Counted from the first letter of the stretch, positions 8,601 through 17,858 are shown. The stretch is DNA of 64,000 nucleotides from Elizabethkingia bruuniana (GCF_002024805.1 NZ_CP014337.1:3844001-3908000); one strand, 5' to 3'. The notes: a model not told the origin generated them from the letters alone. Numbers and translations: made by a program.

Positions 8601-9905
8601 ATGTTACAAGAACAAGTTTTACAACAACACGAAGCTTTTTTAGAAAGCCTAAAACACCGCTTTCTGGATGATAAAAGAAAGGCGGCCTTGGCTAAGTTCC
8701 AGGAGATAGGATTTCCTAAAAAGAAAAACGAAGAATATAAATATACCAACCTTGCGGAAATTGTTAACAAGGAATATAATTTCTTTCCTAAAAAAGAGCA
8801 TAATGTATCTAAAAAGGATCTGGATGCTTTACATATTGGTGAAGAGAACTTTGATTATATTGTTTTCATTAACGGAGAGTTACGCAAAGAGTTTTCAAAG
8901 ATTTCAATTGAAAATGTAGAATTTTTATCTTTCAATTATGCGTTGAATGATGAAAAACACAAAGAAGTTTTTGAGAAGTATTTCAATACAATTACCCATG
9001 AGGATAATCCGTTTGCAGACCTAAACCTTGCGTACTGCAAATATGGTTTTTTCCTTCATGTACCGAAAAATACAGTAATTGAAAAACCAATTCACGTATT
9101 TTATTTATCACAAAATCAGGAAGAAAACACTTTCTACAATACAAGAAATTTACTGATTGCTGAAGCAGGATCTAAAATTGAGGTTATTGAAAGTCATCAT
9201 AACTTCGACGATACATTTACCTTCACCAATTCTGTAACCGAGATTTTTGTTTATCCAAATGCTAAAGCAGACTGGCATAAACTGCAAAATGACAGCGATA
9301 CTTCTTATTTAGTGGATAATACCTATGCAAGACAGGAAAAAGACAGCCTTGCAACGGTAAATACTTTCTCTTTCGGAGGTAAGCTGGTAAGAAACAACCT
9401 GGATTTTATTCATAACGGAGAGAATATCAACAGCTTTATGAACGGGATTACGATCATTAATAACGATCAGTTAGTAGACCACCATACAGCTGTACATCAT
9501 AACTTCCCTAACTGTGAAAGCTACCAGAATTATAAAGGTGTTTATAATGGTAAATCACACGGTGTATTCAACGGGAAAGTATTTGTAGATAAAATTGCAC
9601 AAAAAACCAATGCTTATCAGCAAAACAACAATGTTTTGTTAAGCGAAGGAGCAACAATAGATACCAAACCTCAGTTAGAAATCTTTGCAGATGATGTGAA
9701 GTGTTCTCACGGTTGTACAGTAGGACAGCTGGATGATGAAGCATTATTCTATCTGAGAGCAAGAGGTATCTCTAAAAATGAAGCAAGAGCATTATTGTTA
9801 TATGCATTTGCTCATGATGCAATGCAGAATATTGACATTGAACCTTTGAAGCTGAAAGTATCTAAACTTTTAGCTGAAAAGTTAGAAGTAGATATCGAAT
9901 TCTAA
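8601..9905 (+). CDS. sufD: Fe-S cluster assembly protein SufD
   Basis: A 434-residue SufD, paralogous to SufB. The N-terminal helical part includes NEEYKYTNL. The beta-helix core contains the family stretches VDHHTAVHHNFPNCESYQNYKGVYNGKSHGVFNGKVFVD (split here only by position) and the C-terminal EIFADDVKCSHGCTVGQLDDEALFYLRARGIS region. The C-terminal His in SHGCT is a conserved SufD residue used at the SufB-SufD interface. sufC lies 54 bp upstream and the YbjQ-like gene 11 bp downstream, in keeping with one transcript. Confidence 0.96.
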   Translation: MLQEQVLQQHEAFLESLKHRFLDDKRKAALAKFQEIGFPKKKNEEYKYTNLAEIVNKEYNFFPKKEHNVSKKDLDALHIGEENFDYIVFINGELRKEFSKISIENVEFLSFNYALNDEKHKEVFEKYFNTITHEDNPFADLNLAYCKYGFFLHVPKNTVIEKPIHVFYLSQNQEENTFYNTRNLLIAEAGSKIEVIESHHNFDDTFTFTNSVTEIFVYPNAKADWHKLQNDSDTSYLVDNTYARQEKDSLATVNTFSFGGKLVRNNLDFIHNGENINSFMNGITIINNDQLVDHHTAVHHNFPNCESYQNYKGVYNGKSHGVFNGKVFVDKIAQKTNAYQQNNNVLLSEGATIDTKPQLEIFADDVKCSHGCTVGQLDDEALFYLRARGISKNEARALLLYAFAHDAMQNIDIEPLKLKVSKLLAEKLEVDIEF

Positions 9906-9916
9906 TTAACATAAAG

Positions 9917-10234
9917 ATGATACTAACAACCACCAACACAATCGAAGGACATCCGGTAAAAGAATACAAAGGAATTGTTACCGGGGAAACTATTATCGGA
10001 GCGAATGCTCTTAAAGATTTCATGGCAGGATTAACCGATTTTTTTGGCGGGAGATCTACGACTTATGAAAAAGTTCTTATCGAAGGAAAAGATACTGCTT
10101 TAAGAGAATTACAGGAGCGCGCTGCACAAATGGGTGCTAATGCGGTTATCGGAATCGATTTAGACTACGAAACTGTAGGTCCGAATGGAGGAATGTTGAT
10201 GGTTACTGCAAGCGGAACAGCAGTAGTTATATAG
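9917..10234 (+). CDS. YbjQ/UPF0145 heavy-metal-binding-domain protein
   Basis: A 105-residue protein of the YbjQ family (UPF0145, putative heavy-metal-binding domain), with the characteristic TTNTIEGHPVKEYKGIVTGE opening, then EALRELQERAAQMGANAVIGIDLDYE-like and VTASGTAVVI segments. Family members form pentamers; the biochemical role is unclear. There are no cysteines, so metal binding by thiols is unlikely. The gene starts 11 bp after sufD, and the next gene starts 8 bp downstream, so it appears to be part of the suf transcript. The context hints at a role linked to Fe-S or metal supply, which is inference only. Confidence 0.85.
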   Translation: MILTTTNTIEGHPVKEYKGIVTGETIIGANALKDFMAGLTDFFGGRSTTYEKVLIEGKDTALRELQERAAQMGANAVIGIDLDYETVGPNGGMLMVTASGTAVVI

Positions 10235-10242
10235 ACCGAAAA

Positions 10243-10764
10243 ATGGACCTGGATCAGATCAGCTTTAATCTCAAAGCTTATAAAGAGCACAACCAGATTC
10301 TGGATGCTGCAAATTTTGTTGTACATCAGTTTGGTCTTGAGAATAAAGATTTTGAAGGTTTCGGTTTTCGGGAAGAAATAGAGCTAAATTCTATTTTGTT
10401 AACCACAGAAGGAGAATTTGGAGAAGCTCAGCGGATTATAATTCCGCGAAATCTGTTTGATTTTGATTTAGCTCTTGTAATGAATGTGATTGCCCACGAG
10501 ATGGTTCATGTTTCACAAAGAGCAGCTAAAGACTTTGTTGAAGATAAAAATGAAAGAGAATGGCAGGCTTATTATGAAATGCTGTTTCATAAACGCTTTC
10601 CTCAGTTACCGGAACTATCCGACTTTCATAAAAAATTCTTTGCAGACAAAGCTTACATATATTACGGAAGAATGGGTGAGGGCTCTGAACTTCAACAGAA
10701 ATATGCTGATGAAAAAGCAGAAGTTGATGCCTATATAATGGCTTTAACAGAACAAAAAAACTAA
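10243..10764 (+). CDS. uncharacterised HExxH (zincin-like) protein in the suf operon
   Basis: A 173-residue cytoplasmic-looking protein with no signal peptide and no recognised family name. It carries HEMVH at residues 85-89, inside the helix-like stretch VMNVIAHEMVHVSQ. Sixteen residues later comes NEREWQAYYE (103-112), whose glutamates could supply a third zinc ligand as in gluzincin peptidases. It sits 8 bp after the YbjQ-like gene and 5 bp before sufS. The tight spacing argues for co-expression with Fe-S assembly. It could be a small metallopeptidase or an inactive zincin fold; activity cannot be claimed from sequence. Confidence 0.7.
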   Translation: MDLDQISFNLKAYKEHNQILDAANFVVHQFGLENKDFEGFGFREEIELNSILLTTEGEFGEAQRIIIPRNLFDFDLALVMNVIAHEMVHVSQRAAKDFVEDKNEREWQAYYEMLFHKRFPQLPELSDFHKKFFADKAYIYYGRMGEGSELQQKYADEKAEVDAYIMALTEQKN

Positions 10765-10769
10765 AAGTA

Positions 10770-11990
10770 ATGTTTGATGTACAAGAAATCCGTTCGCAGT
10801 TTCCTATTCTTCAGGAAAAGGTTAATGGTAAAGATTTAGTTTACTTGGATAATGCAGCAACCAGCCAGAAACCTAAAATGGTTTTGGATGCTATTAATAA
10901 CTACTATGAACATTACAATGCAAATGTTCACAGAGGTATTCATACACTTAGTCAGGTTGCTACAGAGATGATGGAAGATGCCCGTAAGAAGGTACAGCAC
11001 TTTATCAATGCAAAGCATGACTATGAAGTACTTTTTACCAAAGGCACAACAGAAGGTATAAACCTTGTTGCTTATGCTATTACTGATCTGATTAAGAAAG
11101 ATGACGAGATCATTATTTCTTATCTGGAGCACCATTCTAATATTGTTCCTTGGCAGATGCTATGTCAGAGAACAGGGGCAAGGCTTCGTGTAATTCCAAT
11201 GAATGAAGATGGAATTTTACAAATAGATGTTCTGGATGAATGGCTTTCTGAGAAAACGAAATTGGTTTCTGTAAATCAGGTTTCCAATGCTCTTGGAATC
11301 ATTAACCCGATAGATGAAATTATTAAAAAAGTAAGAGCAAAGTCTAATGCTTTTGTATTCATAGACGGCGCACAGTCGGCACCACATTTCGAAATAGATG
11401 TTCAGGCAATGGACTGCGATTTCTTCGCTTTCTCTGGTCATAAAATGTACGGACCAACAGGAACCGGAATTTTATACGGTAAAGAAGCTGTTTTAGAACA
11501 GTTAAATCCTTTCCATGGAGGAGGTGAGATGATTGACCATTGTACTTTCGAGAAAACCACTTATGCAGGGCTCCCTTTCAGATTTGAAGCTGGAACGCCA
11601 AATATTGCGGGTAATATTGCAATAGGAACTGCAGTGGATTTTATGGAAAAAGTAGGAAGATCTAATATTGCAGCACATGAACATGCATTGTTGGAATATG
11701 CACAACGTAAGCTTCTGGAAATAGAAGGTCTAAAAGTATATGGTGAAAAAGCCAATAGAGCAGGTGTTGTCTCCTTTAATCTGTCCGGAATAGGTATTGC
11801 CTCGGATGTAGGTATGATCCTGGATAAATTAGGCATTGCTGTAAGAACAGGACACCATTGTACACAACCAATCATGGAATTCTTTGGTGTTGCAGGGACA
11901 GTAAGAGCAAGTTTTGCTGTTTACAATACATTTGAAGAAATAGACATCTTAACAGAGGGTGTAAAAAAAGCTCAAAAAATGCTGGCATAA
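10770..11990 (+). CDS. sufS: SufS-type cysteine desulfurase
   Basis: A 406-residue PLP enzyme that takes sulfur from cysteine as a persulfide for Fe-S assembly. The PLP lysine is Lys225 in FSGHKMYGPTG. The catalytic cysteine is Cys364 in RTGHHCTQPIME, with the short loop of group II (SufS) desulfurases. The cofactor residues are His121/His122 (YLEHHSN) and Asp199 (FIDGAQS). SufS enzymes usually need SufE or SufU as sulfur acceptor, and no such gene follows here. The operon ends at a strong terminator. Confidence 0.96.
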   Translation: MFDVQEIRSQFPILQEKVNGKDLVYLDNAATSQKPKMVLDAINNYYEHYNANVHRGIHTLSQVATEMMEDARKKVQHFINAKHDYEVLFTKGTTEGINLVAYAITDLIKKDDEIIISYLEHHSNIVPWQMLCQRTGARLRVIPMNEDGILQIDVLDEWLSEKTKLVSVNQVSNALGIINPIDEIIKKVRAKSNAFVFIDGAQSAPHFEIDVQAMDCDFFAFSGHKMYGPTGTGILYGKEAVLEQLNPFHGGGEMIDHCTFEKTTYAGLPFRFEAGTPNIAGNIAIGTAVDFMEKVGRSNIAAHEHALLEYAQRKLLEIEGLKVYGEKANRAGVVSFNLSGIGIASDVGMILDKLGIAVRTGHHCTQPIMEFFGVAGTVRASFAVYNTFEEIDILTEGVKKAQKMLA

Positions 11991-12021
11991 AACAAGAAGA
12001 TAAATCTTTCTTATAAAATAA

Positions 12022-12050
12022 AAATGATCGGAAATTTTCCGATCATTTTT
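12022..12050. terminator. bidirectional terminator after sufS
   Basis: AAATGATCGG / CCGATCATTT arms with an AAATTTT loop and flanking A/T runs, between the convergent sufS and antiporter genes. Confidence 0.9.
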
Positions 12051-12063
12051 TTATGATGTTATT

Positions 12064-13671
12064 TTAATGCTGGAATCCTGTAATCTTTGCTTCGTCCAGA
12101 TCGAGACTCAGTTCCTGCTTTCGAAGGACAGAATCGTCAAATTCGTCCATTCTGCGAAGCTCTGAGAGGAGTTTTCTCTGCTCCTTTATAATCTCTCTTC
12201 GGATTTCTGTAACCGATTTTACTGCATCGCCATGAAAACTATTGTTAATGCATTTTAATCGATTTTCCAGTAGCTCCAGATCTGCCTGCAATTGCATTTT
12301 CCGGTTATTGACCAAAGAATATTTTTGTACTTCTTCCGAATAGTTCTTATCCAGAGTATGCAGTGCAATTCTTTTTAATTTCCACAATATTCTTGTCTCC
12401 TGCTCTTCTTCAGACATGGTAGCTCCAACTTCTTTAATATCAATATATTTCAGAATGATAGGTAATAAAAGCCCCTGTCCTACTAGGGTGAGCAGGATAA
12501 TAATAAACGTTACAAAAATAATCATATCTCTATGGGGGAAGGCTTCTCCTGATGGCAGAGCTAAAGGAATAGCCAACGCTCCGGCAAGGGATACAACACC
12601 CCGCATGGCCGCAAGGCTTAATATAAAAGGTTCCCTCCAGTCCAAATGTTTGTCTTTTTTACGGATGCTCTTAAATAATAAAGGCGGGAGATAGGTCCAG
12701 GTAAAGGTCCACACAAAGCGGGTTAATACAATAGCCCCGCCAATGATTACGGCATAACCTAAACCAGATTTTATAGCTTCCGGAGACATTTCATCTATAA
12801 TGCCGGGCATTTGCAAACCTATCAGAATAAAGATAAAAGCATTCATCAGGAATATAATCGTGCTCCACACATTTACAGCCTGTATACGTGTTGTATGGGT
12901 CTGGAAACGGTTAGAGTTATACGACATAACAAGTCCACCGGTAACAACTGCCAGAACCCCCGAATAATGGAAGTGTTCCGCAACAATATACATAATATAA
13001 GGTGTAATCAGTGTAAAGATAGTGTCGATATCAGAAGTTGTTGGCAGTATTCTGAAAATCAGCATGAGCAGAAAAGCAACTATAAGACCTACAAGTGCTC
13101 CCATAATAGCCATTACAAAGAAGTTTCCTATGGCCTCCTGCATTACGAACTGTCCGGTAAGTATGGCTGCCAGTGCAAACTTCATTACAATTAAACTCGA
13201 GGCATCGTTTATTAAGCTTTCTCCTTCCAGAATGCTAAGAGTTCTTTTAGGAATCTTTAGGTGTTTTAAGATGGATGTAGCGGCAACAGCATCCGGTGGG
13301 GAATTAATCCCGCCCAGTAAGAACCCCATTGCTACAGTTATCCCCGGAATCATATTAGAAGAGAGATATGCTACTACTATGGATGTCAGAAAGACCAAAC
13401 CAAAGGCCAGTCCCAGTATGGGTCTTCTGAACCTTAGAAAATCTTTCCATGAGGTATTCCATGCCGCTTCAAAAAGAATAGGAGGCAGGAAGATAAGGAA
13501 AACAATACTAGGATCTACCTGAAAAGTCGGGATACCAGGGATAAAGCTTATCAGTAGTCCGGCGACTGTAAGGAATATAGGATAGGCAATGCGGATTCTT
13601 TGTCCAAGCATCACCAGGAGCATTACGCCAAAGGCAATGCCTATTCCCCATAGTAAATAGTTTTCTATCAT
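12064..13671 (-). CDS. CPA1-family Na+/H+ antiporter
   Basis: A 535-residue inner-membrane cation/proton antiporter of the NhaP/YjcE type. About twelve hydrophobic segments span residues 5-410. The family motifs are FLPPILFEAAW, GGINSPPDAVAATSIL and EGESLINDASSLI, where the Asn-Asp pair is the ion-binding site. The last 130 residues are a charged, probably cytoplasmic, helical tail (EEQETRILWKLKRIALH...), often regulatory in this family. Role: sodium or potassium exchange and pH homeostasis. It is a single gene with its own -7 box at 13729-13736. Confidence 0.92.
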   Translation of the reverse strand: MIENYLLWGIGIAFGVMLLVMLGQRIRIAYPIFLTVAGLLISFIPGIPTFQVDPSIVFLIFLPPILFEAAWNTSWKDFLRFRRPILGLAFGLVFLTSIVVAYLSSNMIPGITVAMGFLLGGINSPPDAVAATSILKHLKIPKRTLSILEGESLINDASSLIVMKFALAAILTGQFVMQEAIGNFFVMAIMGALVGLIVAFLLMLIFRILPTTSDIDTIFTLITPYIMYIVAEHFHYSGVLAVVTGGLVMSYNSNRFQTHTTRIQAVNVWSTIIFLMNAFIFILIGLQMPGIIDEMSPEAIKSGLGYAVIIGGAIVLTRFVWTFTWTYLPPLLFKSIRKKDKHLDWREPFILSLAAMRGVVSLAGALAIPLALPSGEAFPHRDMIIFVTFIIILLTLVGQGLLLPIILKYIDIKEVGATMSEEEQETRILWKLKRIALHTLDKNYSEEVQKYSLVNNRKMQLQADLELLENRLKCINNSFHGDAVKSVTEIRREIIKEQRKLLSELRRMDEFDDSVLRKQELSLDLDEAKITGFQH

Positions 13672-13728
13672 TTGGTAGTTGTATTAAATTGAGTGTTGGA
13701 AAAATAAAGAATTGTCGTCAAAAATATG

Positions 13729-13736
13729 AAAAATTT
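13729..13736 (-). promoter_or_regulatory. -7 element TATTTTTG for the antiporter gene
   Basis: A perfect TAnnTTTG box on the minus strand, 57 nt before the ATG at 13671. No clear -33 TTG. Confidence 0.45.
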
Positions 13737-13785
13737 CATTTATGGAAATGCCTTGTTCTGATAGATAAATATAATAATCGTAACC

Positions 13786-13817
13786 AAAAAACGGGCGTTT
13801 CAATTGAAATGCCCGTT
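13786..13817 (-). terminator. terminator of the LEA-like lipoprotein gene
   Basis: A 12-bp stem with one G-T pair (13790-13801 with 13806-13817), AATT loop, then a T-run on the minus strand. It lies 27 bp past the stop codon. Confidence 0.88.
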
Positions 13818-13843
13818 ATATCTTGTGAAAAAGAAGATCTAAA

Positions 13844-14257
13844 TTATTTTTTTAACTCTTCTTTAGCAGCAGTTGCAGCTCTGTCTATTTTGTCACCTGC
13901 TTTCTGAGCACCTTGCTTAATATCTTTACCAGCTTTGTCTACAGCATCCCCAGTTTTATGAGCAGCATCTTTCACTGCATCCCCAGTCTTGTTAGCAGCG
14001 TCTTTTACAGCGTCACCAGTTTTATCAGCTGCATTTTTTATTGCATCCCCAGTTTTGTTAGCTGCATTGTCTACTTTGTCTTCAGCTTTCTGAACGCCTT
14101 CTTTTACTTTCGCGCTATCTAATTTTGTTTCAGTAGTTGTAGTCGTTGTAACTGTACCGGAATCTGTAGATTTAGTTTCAGTACTTGTAGTTTCTTTTTT
14201 ACAAGAAGTAAGAGCTAGTGCAGAGAATACTGCTACACCTAAAATTGTTTTTTTCAT
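13844..14257 (-). CDS. lipoprotein with LEA-like 11-residue repeats
   Basis: A 137-residue lipoprotein: signal with lipobox LTSC (Cys19), a Thr-rich linker (about 23-45), then a Lys/Asp/Ala-rich amphipathic region. Four 11-residue repeats at residues 64-107 follow the pattern [ND]AAxKTGDAVK, and the flanking segments are weaker copies. This periodicity is like plant and bacterial group-3 LEA proteins, which are unstructured in water and form helices on drying or at membranes. The matching DNA repeats (33 bp units) are at 13937-14068. The protein should sit on a membrane facing the periplasm; a stress-protective role is inference. It is a monocistronic gene with its own terminator. Confidence 0.82.
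   Translation of the reverse strand: MKKTILGVAVFSALALTSCKKETTSTETKSTDSGTVTTTTTTETKLDSAKVKEGVQKAEDKVDNAANKTGDAIKNAADKTGDAVKDAANKTGDAVKDAAHKTGDAVDKAGKDIKQGAQKAGDKIDRAATAAKEELKK
13937..14068 (-). repeat. four tandem 33-bp coding repeats
   Basis: Four successive 33-bp units, each coding for one 11-residue motif of the form xAAxKTGDAxx, inside the LEA-like lipoprotein gene. Copy-number change between strains would be in frame. Confidence 0.8.
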
Positions 14258-14308
14258 ATTTAGTTGATTAAATGTTTGAGATGTGAATTTAACGCAAAAA
14301 AATGATAT

Positions 14309-15292
14309 TTATTTCACTTTAAAAGAAGAAATTACAGGAAAGTGATCAGAAATTTTTAATTCTCTGTCTACTGTATAGCTCATTGCCTTTATTGCAGGGC
14401 TGCTGAAGAGATAATCTATACGAATTGGAAATTTGTAATCGTGAAAACTTGTAGCAGATCCAGAGCCCGCATCCATGAATGCGTCATTAAGGTTTTTGCT
14501 TAAATGGTAATATTCATAGGAGCTTGGTACAGAATTGAAATCTCCTCCCAGGATAACAGGATAGGGGGAGTTTTGTACAAATTCCCGCACAGCAGCTACC
14601 TGGTCCTGGTGAATTCTGAAACTTTCCGCCATTCGGGAACCTAAAATTTTTGCTTTTTCTTCATTAATTTTATTGTCACCAGTTGGACGAAGCATGTCTT
14701 TTTTTAGATAAAAAGGCTCGAGATAAACATTAATAAAACGAATGGTTTTTCCATTTATACTGATATCTGCATACAGAGAATGTCCATTACTGCCATCATT
14801 TATGATTTCACCCTGATTTTTCACCGGATATTTAGAATATATAGAGACAACTCGTTCTTCTACAACATGTTTAAACCCAGGAATAGATAAAGATTCTTTA
14901 TTGTGATAGCCTTTTTCCTGAAAAAATATAACATCAGGAGCTTCATTTTCCAAAAAGGATTTTAAGGCAGGAAGATCCTGTCCGCCATGAATATTATAGG
15001 TGACAACTTTTAGATTTCCTGCTGCAGAACCGGGGCTGTAATTAACCCATCTTCTGATAGGATTGAAAAAGAAAAGAAGACCAATAAGGAAAAATATAGC
15101 CCTCTTTTTCCAGGTTGCAATCCATACAATGGTAAGTACAATATATGAGATTATAAGCGGTGGAAATACTAACGGGATAAAATTAAACCACTTAAAAACC
15201 TTAGGTGGTATAAAACTATTGAGTAACATTGCAGCAAGGGCAAAAAATAGCACCAGATGCAATAATGTAAGTATAAGTCGAATAACTTTCAT
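14309..15292 (-). CDS. endonuclease/exonuclease/phosphatase (EEP) family membrane protein
   Basis: A 327-residue protein. The first 95 residues hold three hydrophobic segments; the rest is an EEP (DNase I-like) domain. Visible motifs are VVTYNIHGG, the catalytic-type Glu in VIFFQEKGY, ILGGDFNSVPSS and SDHFPVISSF. The metal-binding Asn, Glu, Asp and His positions are all present, so it is likely an active phosphodiesterase or nuclease with the domain at the membrane. It is last in the mutL-rhomboid-EEP operon and overlaps the rhomboid gene by 4 bp. The substrate is unknown. Confidence 0.88.
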   Translation of the reverse strand: MKVIRLILTLLHLVLFFALAAMLLNSFIPPKVFKWFNFIPLVFPPLIISYIVLTIVWIATWKKRAIFFLIGLLFFFNPIRRWVNYSPGSAAGNLKVVTYNIHGGQDLPALKSFLENEAPDVIFFQEKGYHNKESLSIPGFKHVVEERVVSIYSKYPVKNQGEIINDGSNGHSLYADISINGKTIRFINVYLEPFYLKKDMLRPTGDNKINEEKAKILGSRMAESFRIHQDQVAAVREFVQNSPYPVILGGDFNSVPSSYEYYHLSKNLNDAFMDAGSGSATSFHDYKFPIRIDYLFSSPAIKAMSYTVDRELKISDHFPVISSFKVK

Positions 15293-16053
15293 CGGCGATT
15301 TATCCTGAATCTGTTTTTAGTCCAAATTTTGATCAGGATAAAAGCAATAACTGCGCCACCAAGATGCGCGAAGTGTGCAACATTATCTCCCTGAGAATCT
15401 CTCACACCTAAGAAAAACTCAACGATGATAAGGAAAGGCATCAGATACTTAGCTTTAATAGGAATTGGCGGAATCAGCATCATAATCTTAGCATCCGGAT
15501 AAAGCATGGCAAAAGCGACTAAAAGCCCATAAATAGCTCCCGAAGCTCCTACCATAGGTGTTATTAAATACCCGAAAAGCTCTTTAACTTCCTCAGGATT
15601 TCCTCTGAAAGTAGCATTTGTAGTATCATTTATCAGATTACCATTAATGCCGAGTTTTGAAAGGTGAAAAAGCTGTTCGATATCTGTTCCCTGTGCAACA
15701 AGGCTGTTAATAAGACTGTCTACCTGGATATAGTTAACGACATTAAATAAAACATAAGCACCGATACCACATACAAAATAGAATATAGCGTATTTTTTAG
15801 GCCCTAAAGTCATCTCAATAGCTGACCCGAAAGACCATAAAGCAATCATATTGAATAAGATATGTGCAAAACCACCATGCATAAACATGTGGGTAATAAC
15901 CTGATAAAACTGGAAGTTAGGTGATCCCGGGAAAAAAGCCCCCAGAACGACTTCTAAATTTACGCCAAGCGATTTTATCAGATAAGTAGCTGCAAAGAGT
16001 AGTACATTAACGATCAGGAGGGTTTTGGTAATAGGTGGAATATATCTTTGCAT
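15289..16053 (-). CDS. rhomboid family intramembrane serine protease
   Basis: A 254-residue polytopic membrane protease. The catalytic serine is Ser171 in MVGASGAIYGL and the catalytic histidine is most likely His230 in AHLGGAVIAF. The MFMHGGFAHILFNMIALW region (about 57-73) is the conserved L1 and TM2 stretch. An insertion of about 50 polar residues (112-160) between the third and fourth membrane segments is longer than in GlpG. It lies 5 bp after mutL and overlaps the EEP gene. Substrates are unknown. Confidence 0.93.
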   Translation of the reverse strand: MQRYIPPITKTLLIVNVLLFAATYLIKSLGVNLEVVLGAFFPGSPNFQFYQVITHMFMHGGFAHILFNMIALWSFGSAIEMTLGPKKYAIFYFVCGIGAYVLFNVVNYIQVDSLINSLVAQGTDIEQLFHLSKLGINGNLINDTTNATFRGNPEEVKELFGYLITPMVGASGAIYGLLVAFAMLYPDAKIMMLIPPIPIKAKYLMPFLIIVEFFLGVRDSQGDNVAHFAHLGGAVIAFILIKIWTKNRFRINRR

Positions 16054-16058
16054 ATTTT

Positions 16059-17834
16059 TTACATTTTAAGTTTATTTTTCAGTTCTTCAATAGGAAGCTC
16101 TATATAACACTTCTTTTTATTGTGGTTATATTCCGGGAATCCCAGTGCTGAAAAATCTTGAATAAGGCTTTCTACGTCTTCTTTCTGATGAAAGTCGAAG
16201 TTGGATTTAGATTGTAATTTTACCTGTTTGCTTTCAAAGAATTCAAAAAAGTCTAAGCTTTCATCTTCATATTCTGCAAAAATTTTCTGTAAAAGAGGGA
16301 TAATATCTTTGTCCGATAAGTCTTCCGGTACGGCATGTACATGCAAAACATGCTCACTACCATCCAGATTCAGATCAAAACCTATTTTAATCAACTTCTC
16401 ACGAACGGCCAGATATGTCATTTTTTCTATCTCATTAAGATAAATCTCGTGAGAGAACAATAATTTCTGACTATGTGTTTGAGAAGTTTTCTTCTTTTGT
16501 TTTCTTTCATAAAGCACCAATTGGTGCATTCTGCCCAAATCGAGCATTAATGTTTTGTTGTTGTGATTGTAAAGCCAAAACCCGTTAGGAAGGCGCATCA
16601 GCTCATCTTCTGTATCGTCTTCATCAAATAAGTTGATTTTTGAGGGCGAAGGCGAAACACTGGTCTGGTACATTTCTGTAAGACTAACTATTTCCTGAGG
16701 TTTTGGGGTAGTAGTTTCTTCCCGAAAAGGATTATAATTGCGATCTACCTGAATAGTAGGGATTACAACTCTGTCACTAGGCGAACGGGAAACAATCATT
16801 TCATCATGCATGGGTTCTCTATCGAAATCCAAGCTTGGGGAGATGTTATAAATCCCAAGAGATCTCTTGATAGAGGAACGCAACATCGCGAAAATAACAT
16901 TCTCATCTTCGAATTTTACTTCCGTTTTTTGCGGGTGAATGTTTACATCTATTTTCTCCGGATCTATTTCTAAAAACAGGAAATAACTTGGGATATACTG
17001 AGGCTGTAAAAGCCCTTCGAATGCTTCCTGAACTGCGCGGGAAAGATAAGGACTCTTAAAGTAACGTCCATTAACAAAGAAAAACTGTTCACCTCTGTTC
17101 TTTCTTGCAGCTTCAGGCTTTCCTACATATCCGCTAAGTCTTACCCAGTCAGTCTCCTCTTTAATTGGAACTAAAAGGGAATGTAAGCGTCTCCCGAAAA
17201 TGTCGACGATCCTTTGTAATTCTGTACTTTTTCGTAAACGGAATACTTCGGAATCATTATTGTAAAGTGAAAACTCTAACCCCGGGTGCGCAAGAGCAAC
17301 ACGTTGGAATTCATCCATAATATGACGAATTTCAACATTGTCTGATTTTAAAAACTTTCTTCTTGCAGGAACATTATAAAACAGATTTTTTACGGCGAAA
17401 TTGCTCCCGTCTGTACTTTGTACAGGTTCCTGCTCAATCAATTCTCCACCGTGGATCATAATATGTGTTCCGTAGGAAGTATCAGTCTGTTTGGTTTTAA
17501 GGTCTATCTGAGCAACAGCTGCAATAGAAGCTAAAGCCTCACCTCTGAAACCTTTAGTAGCAATTCGGAAAATATCTTCCGTCGTTCTTATTTTGGAAGT
17601 AGCATGACGCTCAAAAGCCAGTCTGGCATCCGTAGCTGACATTCCGCTTCCGTTATCTACAACCTGCACCAGAGTCCGGCCACCATCCTTTACAATCAGT
17701 TCTATGGACGTTGCACCAGCATCAATAGCATTCTCCAAAAGCTCTTTAACGATGGATGCAGGTCTCTGCACCACCTCGCCGGCGGCAATCTGGTTAGCTA
17801 CATGATCGGGAAGGAGTCTAATGATATCAGGCAT
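16059..17834 (-). CDS. mutL: DNA mismatch repair protein MutL, lacking the endonuclease motif
   Basis: A 591-residue MutL. The N-terminal GHKL ATPase is intact: [10 protein letters not shown] (Glu34, Asn35), DNGSG at 60-64, GFRGEAL at 95-101, and the transducer domain to about 330 ([12 protein letters not shown]). A linker of about 75 residues leads to a C-terminal dimerisation domain. The usual DQHAAHERxxYE endonuclease motif reads [12 protein letters not shown] at 432-443, and the CPHGRP-like and ACxxAxK stretches are also gone. It should therefore couple MutS to downstream factors without nicking DNA itself. It is first in a three-gene operon with a -7 box at 17859. Confidence 0.94.
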   Translation of the reverse strand: MPDIIRLLPDHVANQIAAGEVVQRPASIVKELLENAIDAGATSIELIVKDGGRTLVQVVDNGSGMSATDARLAFERHATSKIRTTEDIFRIATKGFRGEALASIAAVAQIDLKTKQTDTSYGTHIMIHGGELIEQEPVQSTDGSNFAVKNLFYNVPARRKFLKSDNVEIRHIMDEFQRVALAHPGLEFSLYNNDSEVFRLRKSTELQRIVDIFGRRLHSLLVPIKEETDWVRLSGYVGKPEAARKNRGEQFFFVNGRYFKSPYLSRAVQEAFEGLLQPQYIPSYFLFLEIDPEKIDVNIHPQKTEVKFEDENVIFAMLRSSIKRSLGIYNISPSLDFDREPMHDEMIVSRSPSDRVVIPTIQVDRNYNPFREETTTPKPQEIVSLTEMYQTSVSPSPSKINLFDEDDTEDELMRLPNGFWLYNHNNKTLMLDLGRMHQLVLYERKQKKKTSQTHSQKLLFSHEIYLNEIEKMTYLAVREKLIKIGFDLNLDGSEHVLHVHAVPEDLSDKDIIPLLQKIFAEYEDESLDFFEFFESKQVKLQSKSNFDFHQKEDVESLIQDFSALGFPEYNHNKKKCYIELPIEELKNKLKM

Positions 17835-17858
17835 TGTAGATTTTTATTTTTCTAATGT

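Noticed and set aside
13937-14068. CRISPR-like array
   Set aside because: The units are directly tandem without spacers and code for protein repeats.
13913-14122. Plus-strand repeat-rich ORF opposite the LEA-like gene
   Set aside because: Its repeats come only from the tandem 33-bp repeats of the real gene on the minus strand.
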